From positions 1-64,000 of IMG/VR virus record IMGVR_UViG_3300026116_000040: a stretch of 64,000 bases of DNA; one strand, given 5' to 3'. The position numbers and the translations under genes were made by a program. The notes below the pieces were generated by a model. That model did not search any database, was not told where the DNA came from, and saw only the letters and a program-made list of their open reading frames with translations. Below are positions 1 through 8,102 of this stretch, piece after piece. Source of the DNA: a virus. Position 1 is the first letter of the stretch, and each line of letters begins with the position of its first letter.

Positions 1-153
1 AGTTGGATAATTGGAAAAAAATGTGTAAGGCTACAAACTCTCGAAACAACGGAACCGATGACGGTTGATATAGGGGAAGGAAATTAAATATGGATATGGT
101 TGGGAGGTAATCATCAAAATAAGATTAGTAACTACAAACTAGACAAAGGTCAG

Positions 154-276
154 ATGTATTGTATAAGTTGCGATCAAGTAATAAAAGATATAAACTTTAA
201 TAGGCACCATAATAGCTTAAAGCACGAAAAAATGGTTTTAAAGTTTGTAGAACGGATGAAGGGAAAAATTATATAA
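154..276 (+). CDS. small C2H2-like zinc-finger protein
   Basis: A 40-codon ORF from ATG at 154 to TAA at 274. The frame is open back to about 88, so a TTG start near 100 is also possible. The product has a CxxC pair near the N-terminus (CISC) followed about 15 residues later by an H-x5-H pair (HHNSLKH), the spacing of a C2H2 zinc finger. Its C-terminus is basic. Function is unknown; small DNA- or RNA-binding proteins of this kind are common in phages. Coding status is likely but not certain because the ORF is short. Confidence 0.5.
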   Translation: MYCISCDQVIKDINFNRHHNSLKHEKMVLKFVERMKGKII

Positions 277-327
277 ACACTTTATGTAAAAAATACTCTG
301 AACACTAATAAAATCAATATAAAAATC

Positions 328-567
328 ATGGAAACAACTCTTAAATATATATTAATCGGTTCATTGACGGGGTTAATAACTTCAGCATCAGTTACCTATA
401 TGATACGACCGTCTCCTGAAAAATGCTATGAAATAAAAACGATATATAAAAGCAAAGTATACCGGACTGATACATTGTGTGGAATACTTCCTCCATTATC
501 AGATACTATTTCATATCAAAATGATAATCAAGATACTGTTTATAGTAGGATTAAGGAAATTAAATAA
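328..567 (+). CDS. small membrane protein, unknown function
   Basis: A 79-residue protein with one N-terminal hydrophobic segment (about residues 6-25) followed by a polar, slightly basic tail. I do not recognise a family. It is convergent with the two-membrane-segment coiled-coil protein at 622-1248, from which a short hairpin separates it. A lysis-accessory or virion-membrane role is possible but only by position. Confidence 0.6.
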   Translation: METTLKYILIGSLTGLITSASVTYMIRPSPEKCYEIKTIYKSKVYRTDTLCGILPPLSDTISYQNDNQDTVYSRIKEIK

Positions 568-584
568 TGTTACGACTGCCTGCT

Positions 585-603
585 GCTCCACTAAAAATGG
601 AGC
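585..603. terminator. hairpin between convergent genes
   Basis: GCTCCA and TGGAGC form a 6-bp stem with a 7-base loop between the convergent ends of the genes at 567 and 622. There is no clear T-run on either side, so terminator function is tentative. Confidence 0.4.
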
Positions 604-621
604 ATAATGTGGAGGAGGGAT

Positions 622-1248
622 TTAATGCACCAAAAGCAACACCCCAATAACAACACCTCCTATAACTGTCAGACCGCGAAAAAACTTTTTGCGCCTAACC
701 TCTTTTTTAATCTGCTTAGTTAATTTATTGTTGTCAGATTTGTAGGCATCAATCAGCGATTCATTTAACCTATCTTTGCTTGCTGATGAACTAATAATAA
801 CCGACTGCTTACTAATGATCGAATCTTTATAAATTAACTCTTTACCGGTTTCTTTTAACAACTCACCGTTCTTTAACCCTTCTTCTAAACATAAATTTAT
901 CTGCTGAAGATCCCCTGGGCAAAGCTTGTGTGTTAATTTTATTTGCAAACTATCGATATCAGGAGTGGAGAGTATTGTATCGTGAACAGTTTTCCATTTC
1001 ACTGCAATATTTTTCTTTTCCTCTTTGACATCAGAAACACACACCTTTAAACTGTCAATCTGCTCTTCCTGAGATATTATCACAGAATCGTAATAAGCGA
1101 CCGCTTTAGCTGTTTTTTGAGCGAAAGACTCTATTGTATCTGTTTTAAGTCCGTTATCATTTAACTTTTTATAATGTGAGCATTCTCTAAATCCAAAGAG
1201 AATTACAATAGCTATTATAGCCGCGATCAATAATTTTTGTAGTGTCAT
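622..1248 (-). CDS. coiled-coil protein with terminal membrane segments, possible lysis protein
   Basis: 208 residues. An N-terminal hydrophobic helix (about residues 5-20) is followed by a long charged helical region with heptad character (about 30-180) and a second hydrophobic helix at the extreme C-terminus (about 190-206). Two membrane anchors joined by a periplasm-sized coiled coil recall spanins or envelope-bridging proteins of Bacteroidota phages. It lies at the end of the virion/lysis block, two genes from a holin. It has its own promoter directly upstream (1253-1260). Family membership is inferred from architecture only. Confidence 0.6.
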   Translation of the reverse strand: MTLQKLLIAAIIAIVILFGFRECSHYKKLNDNGLKTDTIESFAQKTAKAVAYYDSVIISQEEQIDSLKVCVSDVKEEKKNIAVKWKTVHDTILSTPDIDSLQIKLTHKLCPGDLQQINLCLEEGLKNGELLKETGKELIYKDSIISKQSVIISSSASKDRLNESLIDAYKSDNNKLTKQIKKEVRRKKFFRGLTVIGGVVIGVLLLVH

Positions 1249-1252
1249 ATGT

Positions 1253-1260
1253 CAAATATA
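1253..1260 (-). promoter_or_regulatory. Bacteroidota -7 box, leaderless start
   Basis: On the minus strand TATATTTG ends 4 bases before the ATG of the gene at 622-1248. This matches the Bacteroidota sigma-70-type -7 consensus TAnnTTTG and implies a leaderless or nearly leaderless mRNA. Confidence 0.65.
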
Positions 1261-1319
1261 CAAAAAGTTTATTACAGAATCGAAGTCGGTGGCACCCAAG
1301 TATAACATTATTATTGATT

Positions 1320-1706
1320 TCATAGGTATGTAAATTCTAATTGTATTAAATCCCCTGTCGTTAAAGGAGAGCCACTATTAATCCATGTCCAGGTGAAAGC
1401 GTCGTTATTTATAGTGTAGTCAACCCCAAAATTTTTACGTATTCCATTTATAAACAAAGAAGGCGATAGAGATGTGTCGACTGTAAAATCAATTAAATCA
1501 AAAATAGTTTGCCCGTTAGTAGCTGGAAATTTAAGTACGACTGAATAGTTTATGCTTGTATTTATAACACCTTGATAGTAATACGATCCATTATAATTTA
1601 TGCCACCGGTAACAACCCAGTTTGGATTATTCGTTAAAAACATATTAACGTTGGCCGTTAATGTATCACTTGTTGCGCCGTGTAACAGGTGCGTTTTTTG
1701 GGCCAT
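1320..1706 (-). CDS. small beta-rich structural protein
   Basis: 128 residues, rich in Thr, Asn and aromatic residues with alternating hydrophobic pattern, no signal peptide. The sequence around FINGIRKNFGVDYTIN resembles the short beta-sandwich modules found in phage fibre and base proteins (the x-N-G-x-x-x-x-x-x-x-D-Y-x-I pattern). It is adjacent to the holin and fibre genes and transcribed with them. A virion surface role is inferred. Confidence 0.6.
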   Translation of the reverse strand: MAQKTHLLHGATSDTLTANVNMFLTNNPNWVVTGGINYNGSYYYQGVINTSINYSVVLKFPATNGQTIFDLIDFTVDTSLSPSLFINGIRKNFGVDYTINNDAFTWTWINSGSPLTTGDLIQLEFTYL

Positions 1707-2252
1707 TTATTTTTTTACCCAATTTACAGGGTTCAACCTTTCCTTTATCACAATTATAATATCTTTGCTTATCAAACCGAATTCGCTAACATTTTCAATT
1801 AAAGACACAAAATAGGTGCCAGAGAATCCGCCATAAACAACGGAAGGAAGGAAATAGTAAACAGCGTTAGACTTAGCCAAGTTCCAGCTAATACTTAAAA
1901 CGAATAAAGCCAACGGCATGGCTACGAAAATCCGGGGGAACCTAGACGAGGAGAACCTTCTGTTTATAATGCTTTGTAATTTATCCGGCGGAATGGTTGC
2001 TTTTTGATATCTTAACAAGCAGGAAGCCTTTACTGCTAAAGTTACCCCTAACACCCAGTCTCCCAACATGAGTATAAGTAAGGTATATATAGCTGCCGAC
2101 GAGTCCCAAATGTATGATGTAATAAACGAGGTGAATGACAAGAGAAATATTAACCATATATTAATTATTGTGTTTTTTAACCCAAGAAAGGTGGTTAAAA
2201 AATCATCAAAACTTATATATCCTAACAATGCCTTTTGTTCGTTTTTCAACAT
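1707..2252 (-). CDS. holin, TcdE/phi29-type-like
   Basis: 181 residues with three to four hydrophobic segments (about 25-50, 55-75, 105-130 and 135-150). The LGDWVLGVTLAVKA stretch and a charged linker containing RRFSSSR, then NVSEFG near the C-terminus, resemble the toxin-secretion/phage-lysis holin family (Phage_holin_4). Such holins form lesions in the inner membrane so that endolysin reaches peptidoglycan. The endolysin candidate lies at 8619-9296 in the same transcription unit. Family assignment is by topology and motif memory; a profile search would settle it. Confidence 0.65.
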   Translation of the reverse strand: MLKNEQKALLGYISFDDFLTTFLGLKNTIINIWLIFLLSFTSFITSYIWDSSAAIYTLLILMLGDWVLGVTLAVKASCLLRYQKATIPPDKLQSIINRRFSSSRFPRIFVAMPLALFVLSISWNLAKSNAVYYFLPSVVYGGFSGTYFVSLIENVSEFGLISKDIIIVIKERLNPVNWVKK

Positions 2253-2264
2253 TGCTACCGTATT

Positions 2265-2504
2265 TTAAATGCCGATTATTGATACCACTCCAGCTGGAAA
2301 GCTAATTTCGATAGCGCCAGATAAAATTATAGTGACCGGCACGCCTACGGTTAACGAGATAGCAGATGACGGGAAGCCATTTACGTTCATGGTACCTTTT
2401 ACTGTTGCGCTCCCTGATACTAGATTTAAAGAAACAGCTTTTAACCCTGAATTTTCATCTAAAGTTAATGTGCTATTTGTTTGTTGGCTTGTAAATACTG
2501 ACAT
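2265..2504 (-). CDS. small beta-rich virion protein
   Basis: 79 residues of alternating Ser/Thr/Val/Ile with almost no charge, which suggests a compact beta-sandwich. It lies between the holin and the fibre protein and probably belongs to the same surface structure. No family recognised. Confidence 0.55.
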   Translation of the reverse strand: MSVFTSQQTNSTLTLDENSGLKAVSLNLVSGSATVKGTMNVNGFPSSAISLTVGVPVTIILSGAIEISFPAGVVSIIGI

Positions 2505-2519
2505 TTTATTTGGTTTTTA

Positions 2520-3428
2520 TTAGTTTATCATTAAAGTGCAGACTCCGCCTGAATTTGTGTAATAGAATGTACCTGGTGCGCCTCCTGGTGCGCTTGGTAT
2601 ATTACTACCATAATAGTTATTAGCGTGAAAGGTTTTGTCGGCAACGGTTGTTATACCGCATCCAGATACCCCTGAATAATCATGTGATACGGTGTTGCTA
2701 AAACCACCTACAATAGCAGAATAAATTCCTGTTATTGTGTTAAGTCTACCTCCGCCTATGGTTGATAAGAACCCAGTGGATGTTATTGTATTTCTATACC
2801 CACCACTTATTGTTCCAGATTGATATATAGTGCCACCGGTAGTTTGAATTTGATTTAGATAACCACCTCCAATAACTGAATATGGCCCTGATATAGTATT
2901 GGATCTGCCGGCGCCTATAAAACTATTGTTACCTGTTACATGATTTAAGTACCCACCGCTTATTGTGCTGTACTTAGCACTAGCCGTATTTCTGTTTCCG
3001 CCTGAAATTGTTGCACAGGCGCCAGTAGAGGTTATACAGTTTTCTCCTCCTCCACCAATAAACGAATATACACCGGAAGCGGTATTTTTATATCCACCAC
3101 TAACGGTAGCATACCCAGCAGTAGTGTTACACTGCCCTCCGCCAATGGATGAATAATCTCCAACAGTAGCATTTATATATCCGCCAGTAATAACTGAAGC
3201 TGCGCCGGTGGTTGTATTATTTCTTCCCCCACCAATCGTAGAGCACGCCCCATTGGTCGTATTAATACAACCCCCATTTATCACCGAGTATACTCCCGAT
3301 GCTGTGTTGGAGCCTAATATAGGCTCTATAGAAGATCCAGCGGAACCATAATGATATGGGGAGCACCCAGAACTAGCGGGTGCAGATGAAAAGCCGAAAG
3401 CTATTGGTATATTTGTTTCTAAAGGCAT
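2520..3428 (-). CDS. fibre protein with YadA-head-like GG repeats (copy 1)
   Basis: 302 residues. After a short N-terminal region the protein consists of about 14 imperfect repeats of 14-18 residues built on the pattern xNTxSGxYSxIxGG, the left-handed parallel beta-roll repeat seen in YadA-type adhesin heads and many phage fibres. The C-terminus (after about residue 265) switches to a GVCTLMIN ending that may be a trimerisation or attachment tip. It is probably a receptor-binding or decoration fibre. It is a paralogue of 6188-7198, and the DNA coding for the N-terminal repeats is identical over about 36 bases in both copies. It is the first gene after the minus-strand promoter in repeat copy 1. 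Confidence 0.75.
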   Translation of the reverse strand: MPLETNIPIAFGFSSAPASSGCSPYHYGSAGSSIEPILGSNTASGVYSVINGGCINTTNGACSTIGGGRNNTTTGAASVITGGYINATVGDYSSIGGGQCNTTAGYATVSGGYKNTASGVYSFIGGGGENCITSTGACATISGGNRNTASAKYSTISGGYLNHVTGNNSFIGAGRSNTISGPYSVIGGGYLNQIQTTGGTIYQSGTISGGYRNTITSTGFLSTIGGGRLNTITGIYSAIVGGFSNTVSHDYSGVSGCGITTVADKTFHANNYYGSNIPSAPGGAPGTFYYTNSGGVCTLMIN

Positions 3429-3475
3429 TTTTTTTGTTTGTTTAGATGGGAAAAATATTCCTTGTGATAATATCT

Positions 3476-3616
3476 AAGCAAAAATAGTTTACATCTGTGT
3501 TATATTTTTTTCTATAATTTGTGCGGTGATTGGACAAACGAGGCTATAAGTGTTGTTAACAAAGGAAAGTAGTCTGCACAAATTAGTACAAATTGCGAGT
3601 TGTAGATATTGGGGGA
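3476..3616. repeat. 141-bp direct repeat, copy 1 (duplicated promoter region)
   Basis: This stretch matches 20506-20646 in the same orientation with about 9 differences in 141 bases. It contains a perfect 10-bp inverted repeat (TAATTTGTGC at 3515-3524, GCACAAATTA at 3576-3585) that is unchanged in both copies, while most differences fall in the 51-base loop between the arms. The left edge reads TATTTTTG on the minus strand (3479-3486), a -7-type box facing the fibre gene. In both places the repeat lies just upstream of a minus-strand virion transcription unit, so a shared late promoter with an operator is the simplest reading. Confidence 0.8.
3479..3486 (-). promoter_or_regulatory. putative late promoter -7 box
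   Basis: TATTTTTG on the minus strand matches TAnnTTTG. It lies 50 bases upstream of the fibre gene start at 3428. No convincing TTTG -33 box precedes it, which fits a promoter needing an activator bound at the conserved inverted repeat. Confidence 0.5.
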
Positions 3617-4207
3617 TTACAGCTTTGTCTTTTCAATAATTAGAGGGATAATCTTTTTAAATGATTCTTGTATATCTTCTTTATTTGTGTTTAGTGTGAT
3701 ATCTGGATTAGATGGTGGCTCATAAGGGGAATCTATTCCTGTGAAATTTTTTAACTGGCCGTTTCTGGTCATATTGTACAATCCTTTTGTGTCCCTTTTT
3801 TGGCAGGTATCACTAGGGCAATCTACAAATATTTCCACAAATTTTTGTTCACCAAATCTAATTTTTAATGCTTCTCTTTGAATTTTAAAAGGAGAGATGA
3901 AGGCTGCTATCACAATTATTCCAGCATCCATCATTAGGTTAGCCACTTCTCCTACTCTTCTAATATTTTCTTGCCTGTCGGAATCTGAAAAGGATAAATC
4001 TTTGTTTAACCCTCTCCTTACATTATCAGCATCCAATAGAAAAGCGTTATACCCTAAATTAAAAAGATAAGCTTCAAGCATTAAGGCTAATGAGCTTTTA
4101 CCTGACCCTGACAGGCCGGTAAACCATATTAAACAAGGCTTTTGTTTTAGCCGACTAGATCTTTTCTCAGTTGAAATACTGGACTGCACAGGAAATAAAT
4201 TTTCCAC
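3617..4207 (-). CDS. cysC: adenylylsulfate (APS) kinase
   Basis: 196 residues, the usual CysC length. It phosphorylates APS with ATP to give PAPS, the sulfate donor for sulfotransferases. Visible motifs: Walker A GLSGSGKS (about residues 31-38), the substrate-binding LDADNVRRGLNKDL (about 57-70), DRQENIRR (about 77-84) and the lid region KGLYNMTRNGQLKNFTGIDSPYEPP (about 140-165, quoted here only for its conserved Y-R-G-F-x-G-x-D-x-P-Y-E core). The start is GTG, overlapping the stop of the sulfotransferase gene by one base (TAGTG), so the two are translationally coupled. The pair would make and use PAPS inside the infected cell. Confidence 0.9.
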   Translation of the reverse strand: MENLFPVQSSISTEKRSSRLKQKPCLIWFTGLSGSGKSSLALMLEAYLFNLGYNAFLLDADNVRRGLNKDLSFSDSDRQENIRRVGEVANLMMDAGIIVIAAFISPFKIQREALKIRFGEQKFVEIFVDCPSDTCQKRDTKGLYNMTRNGQLKNFTGIDSPYEPPSNPDITLNTNKEDIQESFKKIIPLIIEKTKL

Positions 4208-5028
4208 TACATTTTGTATTTAAAATAATCGAAATACCATTTATAATTTTTATAAATCCAATCAGACACGTCGGATCCCAGAATAGTATTGTGGCTAACC
4301 TTTACAGGTTCTAATTTAGAACGTATTTTGTGGTCTCCGAAGGCGCCATAAACTTCATCATCCTCGATAGTTATTTGTTCTATGTTATTGAAATCGTGTT
4401 GAAAATAATCGAGACCCAAATATTCGTAAATCCTTTTTAATTCAAAATTAGGATTGTTGCATAAATCTTCAAAACGAACAAATAAAATATTGGCATCTAT
4501 TTTTTCTCTAATCACTTGATTTAACCTTTCTACCGCCAGTCCTACCGGCTGAGAATTCATCCATATATCAACACGTTTAGGCGTTGTTGTTCCACTCATT
4601 TCAGCGTGATTGACTATGCCATTATGTTGGTGTTGGCTCTTCCTGAAATTCTTCTCCATACTGGATACTATTTCACGTAAATCCCTTACCATACATATTA
4701 TTTTAGGTGATTCATTAGTTATTTCTTTCAACATGTTATAATGTACTCCCCAACCTCTGCTTTTGTCTATAATAATCGGCCTTTCGGTAATTGAATTATA
4801 ATAACCCTCTATACCTTGTTTGCAAAAAGAAAGAAAAGCTTTTTTCATTACTGCTGCATCTTGGGCCTTAAACTCAGGCGAGGAAGAGTAATTAGCCCTT
4901 GCCCCATACACTAATTCTAATACACCTGATGTTGGAGTAACATATACATCATGGTTTTGTCCTAGTATATTTTGAATTATTGTGCTACCTGATCGTGGCA
5001 GAGAAGAGTTGTAAAATATTTTTTTCAT
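4207..5028 (-). CDS. PAPS-dependent sulfotransferase
   Basis: 273 residues. The N-terminal LPRSGST (about residues 10-16) is the 5'-phosphosulfate-binding loop of the sulfotransferase fold, and VRDLREIVSS (about 118-127) is the region that binds the 3'-phosphate. Together with the adjacent APS kinase it should transfer sulfate from PAPS to an acceptor, most likely a sugar hydroxyl given the many glycosyltransferases in the genome, or a virion protein. It overlaps the upstream gene by four bases and belongs to a three-gene cassette inserted among virion genes. Confidence 0.85.
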   Translation of the reverse strand: MKKIFYNSSLPRSGSTIIQNILGQNHDVYVTPTSGVLELVYGARANYSSSPEFKAQDAAVMKKAFLSFCKQGIEGYYNSITERPIIIDKSRGWGVHYNMLKEITNESPKIICMVRDLREIVSSMEKNFRKSQHQHNGIVNHAEMSGTTTPKRVDIWMNSQPVGLAVERLNQVIREKIDANILFVRFEDLCNNPNFELKRIYEYLGLDYFQHDFNNIEQITIEDDEVYGAFGDHKIRSKLEPVKVSHNTILGSDVSDWIYKNYKWYFDYFKYKM

Positions 5029-5897
5029 ACCAAAGAATCTAAAATTTTATCCACATCTAATATGTTGTTTGTGTCATACGGGTATTCATTTATTGATCCA
5101 GTAATATTGAAAGGAGACAGATAACTATATTTAGTTGTTTTGTATCTTTCTTCTACATCAGATATAATATTATTATGTATGTCATAACCATATACATTTG
5201 GAGAGTTTACAATCCAAGTAACAGTAGATGGTAATTCTAATGCTGCTGCCGCATGTTGACAAAAAGAGTCTATCAATAATCTTTTCCTTGAGAACGTAAG
5301 CAAACAAAAGATGTGTCTAATAGGTAATGTGATAGGAGTGGCGCCAACTAAAGCTGGTTGATTCTCTCTTTTTATTTGTAAAACAGCATAGTCAAGAGAT
5401 AGTTTGTCGACTATTTTTTGTGAAACATTAAAAGGAATATCCCTGGCCCAGCTATACGGTATATCATTATTGTCTCCACCATTTGGTTGAATAATTAATA
5501 TAGGCTTATTAAATTGGCTAACTAAGGATTTGTTTACGTAATCCAACTCCCTAGGAGTGAGATATAGTTCCGGTTTTTCACCAGAATAAGGTATGTCGAA
5601 CAGATTGCACCATGTTTGAATAAGGTGATGTTTATTGTATATGTGTTCAGTGCAGTGGTAGGGGTTGTGCATCATAACTATGGTATCCCTTCCTTTTACA
5701 ATATCTTCGTAAAAGTAAGGAGAGTTTCCAAATGTGTAAACACGGAAGATGTTTGGATTATTAAACCACACATCTTCCCATGCTGTGACAATTACGATAC
5801 CTCTTAAGGGATACTTTTTTTTAATAGCTGACACAACCGCTGTGGCAGCTATATTTTTACCTATACCACCCTCAATGTGAAAAACTATGAAATCCAT
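5025..5897 (-). CDS. glycosyltransferase family 9 (heptosyltransferase)-like protein
   Basis: 290 residues. The N-terminal GGIGKNIAATAVVSAIKKKYP resembles the GDxlxx-P-l-xxlkxxxP opening of GT9 enzymes. A second Rossmann half starts near residue 150 (KPILIIQPNGG), and DSFCQHAAAALELPSTVTW near residues 210-230 matches the GT9 pattern in which D-S-x-x-x-H-x-A-A-A precedes G/P-x-x-T. These enzymes move sugars from nucleotide donors to LPS-like acceptors. It overlaps the sulfotransferase by four bases. The acceptor is unknown. Confidence 0.7.
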   Translation of the reverse strand: MDFIVFHIEGGIGKNIAATAVVSAIKKKYPLRGIVIVTAWEDVWFNNPNIFRVYTFGNSPYFYEDIVKGRDTIVMMHNPYHCTEHIYNKHHLIQTWCNLFDIPYSGEKPELYLTPRELDYVNKSLVSQFNKPILIIQPNGGDNNDIPYSWARDIPFNVSQKIVDKLSLDYAVLQIKRENQPALVGATPITLPIRHIFCLLTFSRKRLLIDSFCQHAAAALELPSTVTWIVNSPNVYGYDIHNNIISDVEERYKTTKYSYLSPFNITGSINEYPYDTNNILDVDKILDSLV

Positions 5898-5906
5898 ATA
5901 TTTATG

Positions 5907-6146
5907 TTACGACACCAACAAAGATAGCAATTTATCTTTAACATCAACATCTGTCCATTGTCCGATTTTATCGTACTCTTCTCCTTCCCATAAAGTGATA
6001 GGTTGGCGAAGTTCTTGTATGAAAACCTTCACTTTTTTTTCTGCTGATAGATCCACTGTCCTTTCAATAGTTAAAGTAGATAATTTAACCGTTTCTTGAG
6101 GAACTACTACTACTTCAATCTCTTTTGGTAATTTTATTGTTTGCAT
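5907..6146 (-). CDS. small unknown protein
   Basis: 79 residues, Val- and Glu-rich N-terminal half with probable beta strands and a charged C-terminal half. No membrane segment or recognised family. It sits directly upstream of the sulfation cassette and downstream of fibre copy 2. Confidence 0.55.
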   Translation of the reverse strand: MQTIKLPKEIEVVVVPQETVKLSTLTIERTVDLSAEKKVKVFIQELRQPITLWEGEEYDKIGQWTDVDVKDKLLSLLVS

Positions 6147-6187
6147 GTGATTTTAATTATTTAATTGATACAAATTTATAAAAAAAA

Positions 6188-7198
6188 TTAAACTATTGTT
6201 AATATCCCTAAATTGCTCCAAACTGCACCTGTTGGCAAGCCCGCAGAACTTGTTGGCACATTTTGTATAACTAACCTATTAACATGGGCGGCACAAGCTA
6301 AAACAGATGTTACGGCGCAACCAAAAGCAGATGAATAATCATGAGTAATAACATTGGTTAGGCCCCCTCCTATAAACCCATATAATGCACAAGCACTATT
6401 TGATTTTCCGCCGCCTATTGCTGATAAACATCCTGCTGAAGAAACTAGATTGGCCCACCCACCACTTATTGTTGCAGATTGACAAACAGTTGTGCCGCTA
6501 GTTGCAATATTGTTAACAAATCCTCCACCAATGACCGAGTAAGCTGATGATATTGTGTTAGACTTTCCACTACCAATAAAACTGGAGGCTCCGCTAGTAT
6601 TATTTAAATACCCACCAGAGATAGTGCCATATTTAGCCGACACCGTGTTTAAATTCCCACCGCCTATGGTTGCGCAAACACCGCCACTCGTAATAGTATT
6701 TACTCCACCACCACCTATAAATGAATAATTTGCACTTGCGGTATTGAGCGCGCCACCTAAAATGGCAGCGTGCCCCCCCGTTGCTAAATTGCAAAAACCT
6801 CCCCCTACTGTTGAATAAGTGCCGCAGGCTTGATTTCTTCCGCCGCCTCCTATAGCCGGAGCTGTTGGGCCATTAGCAATATTAGCAAATCCACCATTAA
6901 CAGATGCAGCTAGCCCGTTTGCAATATTATTAACCCCTCCAGTTATAGTCCCATATCCCGCACTGATAGTATTAGTGGCACCCCCACCAATCGTAGAACA
7001 TGCCCCACTAGCAGTATTGGCGCAACCCCCATTTACCACCGAGTATACTCCCGATGCTGTGTTGGAGCCTAAACAGGTTGTTATTGAGGATGCTACACTT
7101 CCTGCTTTGTAGGGGGAGCTTCCGCCACCACCGCCACCTGTTGAGGCATCTTTTATTCTTAGTGATCCCAATATAGGGTCATATATTACCGTGCCCAT
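6188..7198 (-). CDS. fibre protein with YadA-head-like GG repeats (copy 2)
   Basis: 336 residues. An N-terminal segment (about 1-30) with a GGGGGGSS linker is followed by roughly 17 repeats of the xNTxSxxYSxIGGG type, as in the copy at 2520-3428. The two differ in the N-terminal attachment segment and the C-terminal tip (here AGLPTGAVWSNLGILTIV), which suggests that they attach to different partners or recognise different receptors. Transcribed with the small protein at 7202-7441. Confidence 0.75.
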   Translation of the reverse strand: MGTVIYDPILGSLRIKDASTGGGGGGSSPYKAGSVASSITTCLGSNTASGVYSVVNGGCANTASGACSTIGGGATNTISAGYGTITGGVNNIANGLAASVNGGFANIANGPTAPAIGGGGRNQACGTYSTVGGGFCNLATGGHAAILGGALNTASANYSFIGGGGVNTITSGGVCATIGGGNLNTVSAKYGTISGGYLNNTSGASSFIGSGKSNTISSAYSVIGGGFVNNIATSGTTVCQSATISGGWANLVSSAGCLSAIGGGKSNSACALYGFIGGGLTNVITHDYSSAFGCAVTSVLACAAHVNRLVIQNVPTSSAGLPTGAVWSNLGILTIV

Positions 7199-7201
7199 TT
7201 T

Positions 7202-7441
7202 TTAAGAAGTATATGTTAGTCCTGTTCTATTGTCCCATACTGCATTAAACACACCTGGCTCTCCGGCCCAAGCGTAAGTTGTGACACCTACGGGTGATGT
7301 CCCCGATGTTTGAGTTATTTTTAAAATACACCACAATGCAGCACTTGTTAGCGTAAAATTGGCTTGTGCAAAACCGAAATAAGTGACGGTGGTAGAGTTT
7401 TCGTCTGATATCACTTGTGCATATTGAAAATTTGGGTACAT
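7202..7441 (-). CDS. small virion-associated protein
   Basis: 79 residues, aromatic- and Thr-rich, with no membrane segment. It lies three bases upstream of fibre copy 2 and ends GEPGVFNAVWDNRTGLTY, a pattern I associate with short phage tail/fibre accessory proteins. Probable fibre partner; family unknown. Confidence 0.5.
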   Translation of the reverse strand: MYPNFQYAQVISDENSTTVTYFGFAQANFTLTSAALWCILKITQTSGTSPVGVTTYAWAGEPGVFNAVWDNRTGLTYTS

Positions 7442-7455
7442 CTTTTAGTTTTTAT

Positions 7456-7968
7456 TTATTTACAAATTACACTTGTTGAACTTTTATCGGACGGGGCCAA
7501 TATCTCTTTTATTGTCGTAGTATACACATAAGGTATATTTACTGTAAACATCCATAATTTTACTTTCATCTTTACATCAACTTTTATCGCTGTATTTCCC
7601 AATTGCAATGCTGCACTTATTAAATTTTTTCCGCTTTGAGTTGGATTAAACTTAATATTAACCTTGATCACGTTCATACTGTTAGGCATAATTACCTGCT
7701 TGCTTTGATTGGACGCAGTTGTCATTAGCTTTTCGTTTACATACACGTCGTAGGATTGCCCCAATATTTCAAATTTTAAATCGCTTTGGTTTTTAAAATT
7801 TAGAAACAAGTCAATGTCTGCAACAGTTGGTGTTAAAGTGCGGGGGGCGACTTTATTTATTCCAATGCAATAATTCATTAACCTCTTATATTGTAAATAT
7901 AATAAAGCCCCTGTTATAGTAATGATGCCTATTCCTCCTGCAATCAAGTATTTCTTTTCTATTTTCAT
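7456..7968 (-). CDS. membrane-anchored LEA14/WHy-like domain protein
   Basis: 170 residues. A single N-terminal membrane segment (about 8-25) is followed by a beta-sandwich region in which DLFLNFKNQSDLKFEILGQSYDVYVN (central N-x-S/T-x-x-x-x-x-I-x-x-x-x-x-Y motif) resembles LEA type 2/WHy domains. In bacteria these are often exported or membrane-anchored. Here it would sit on the virion membrane under the capsid. It overlaps the start of the small membrane gene upstream by four bases. Confidence 0.65.
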   Translation of the reverse strand: MKIEKKYLIAGGIGIITITGALLYLQYKRLMNYCIGINKVAPRTLTPTVADIDLFLNFKNQSDLKFEILGQSYDVYVNEKLMTTASNQSKQVIMPNSMNVIKVNIKFNPTQSGKNLISAALQLGNTAIKVDVKMKVKLWMFTVNIPYVYTTTIKEILAPSDKSSTSVICK

Positions 7969-8102
7969 TTTTTAATCTTTTTACTGATATCACTCAATGT
8001 TGCAATTCCAAAAAAGAAAAAAACTAATATTGCCAATGTTTGTAGGCGGTTTTCAAACTTTAACTCCAGCATATCTCTTTTATATTGCTCGTCGCTGATC
8101 AT
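7965..8102 (-). CDS. small single-pass membrane protein
   Basis: A 45-codon ORF with ATG at 8102 overlapping the stop of the gene at 8099-8557 (ATGA), and whose own stop overlaps the next start (ATGA at 7968). The product is charged for 22 residues, then has a hydrophobic segment (LAILVFFFFGIATL) and a Lys-rich tail. The coupled overlaps on both sides are strong evidence that it is a real gene. Confidence 0.7.
   Translation of the reverse strand: MISDEQYKRDMLELKFENRLQTLAILVFFFFGIATLSDISKKIKK

Noticed and set aside
3515-3585. The conserved inverted repeat as a replication origin
   Set aside because: It occurs twice, both times next to promoters of virion genes, so an operator or late promoter is more likely; an origin role cannot be excluded.
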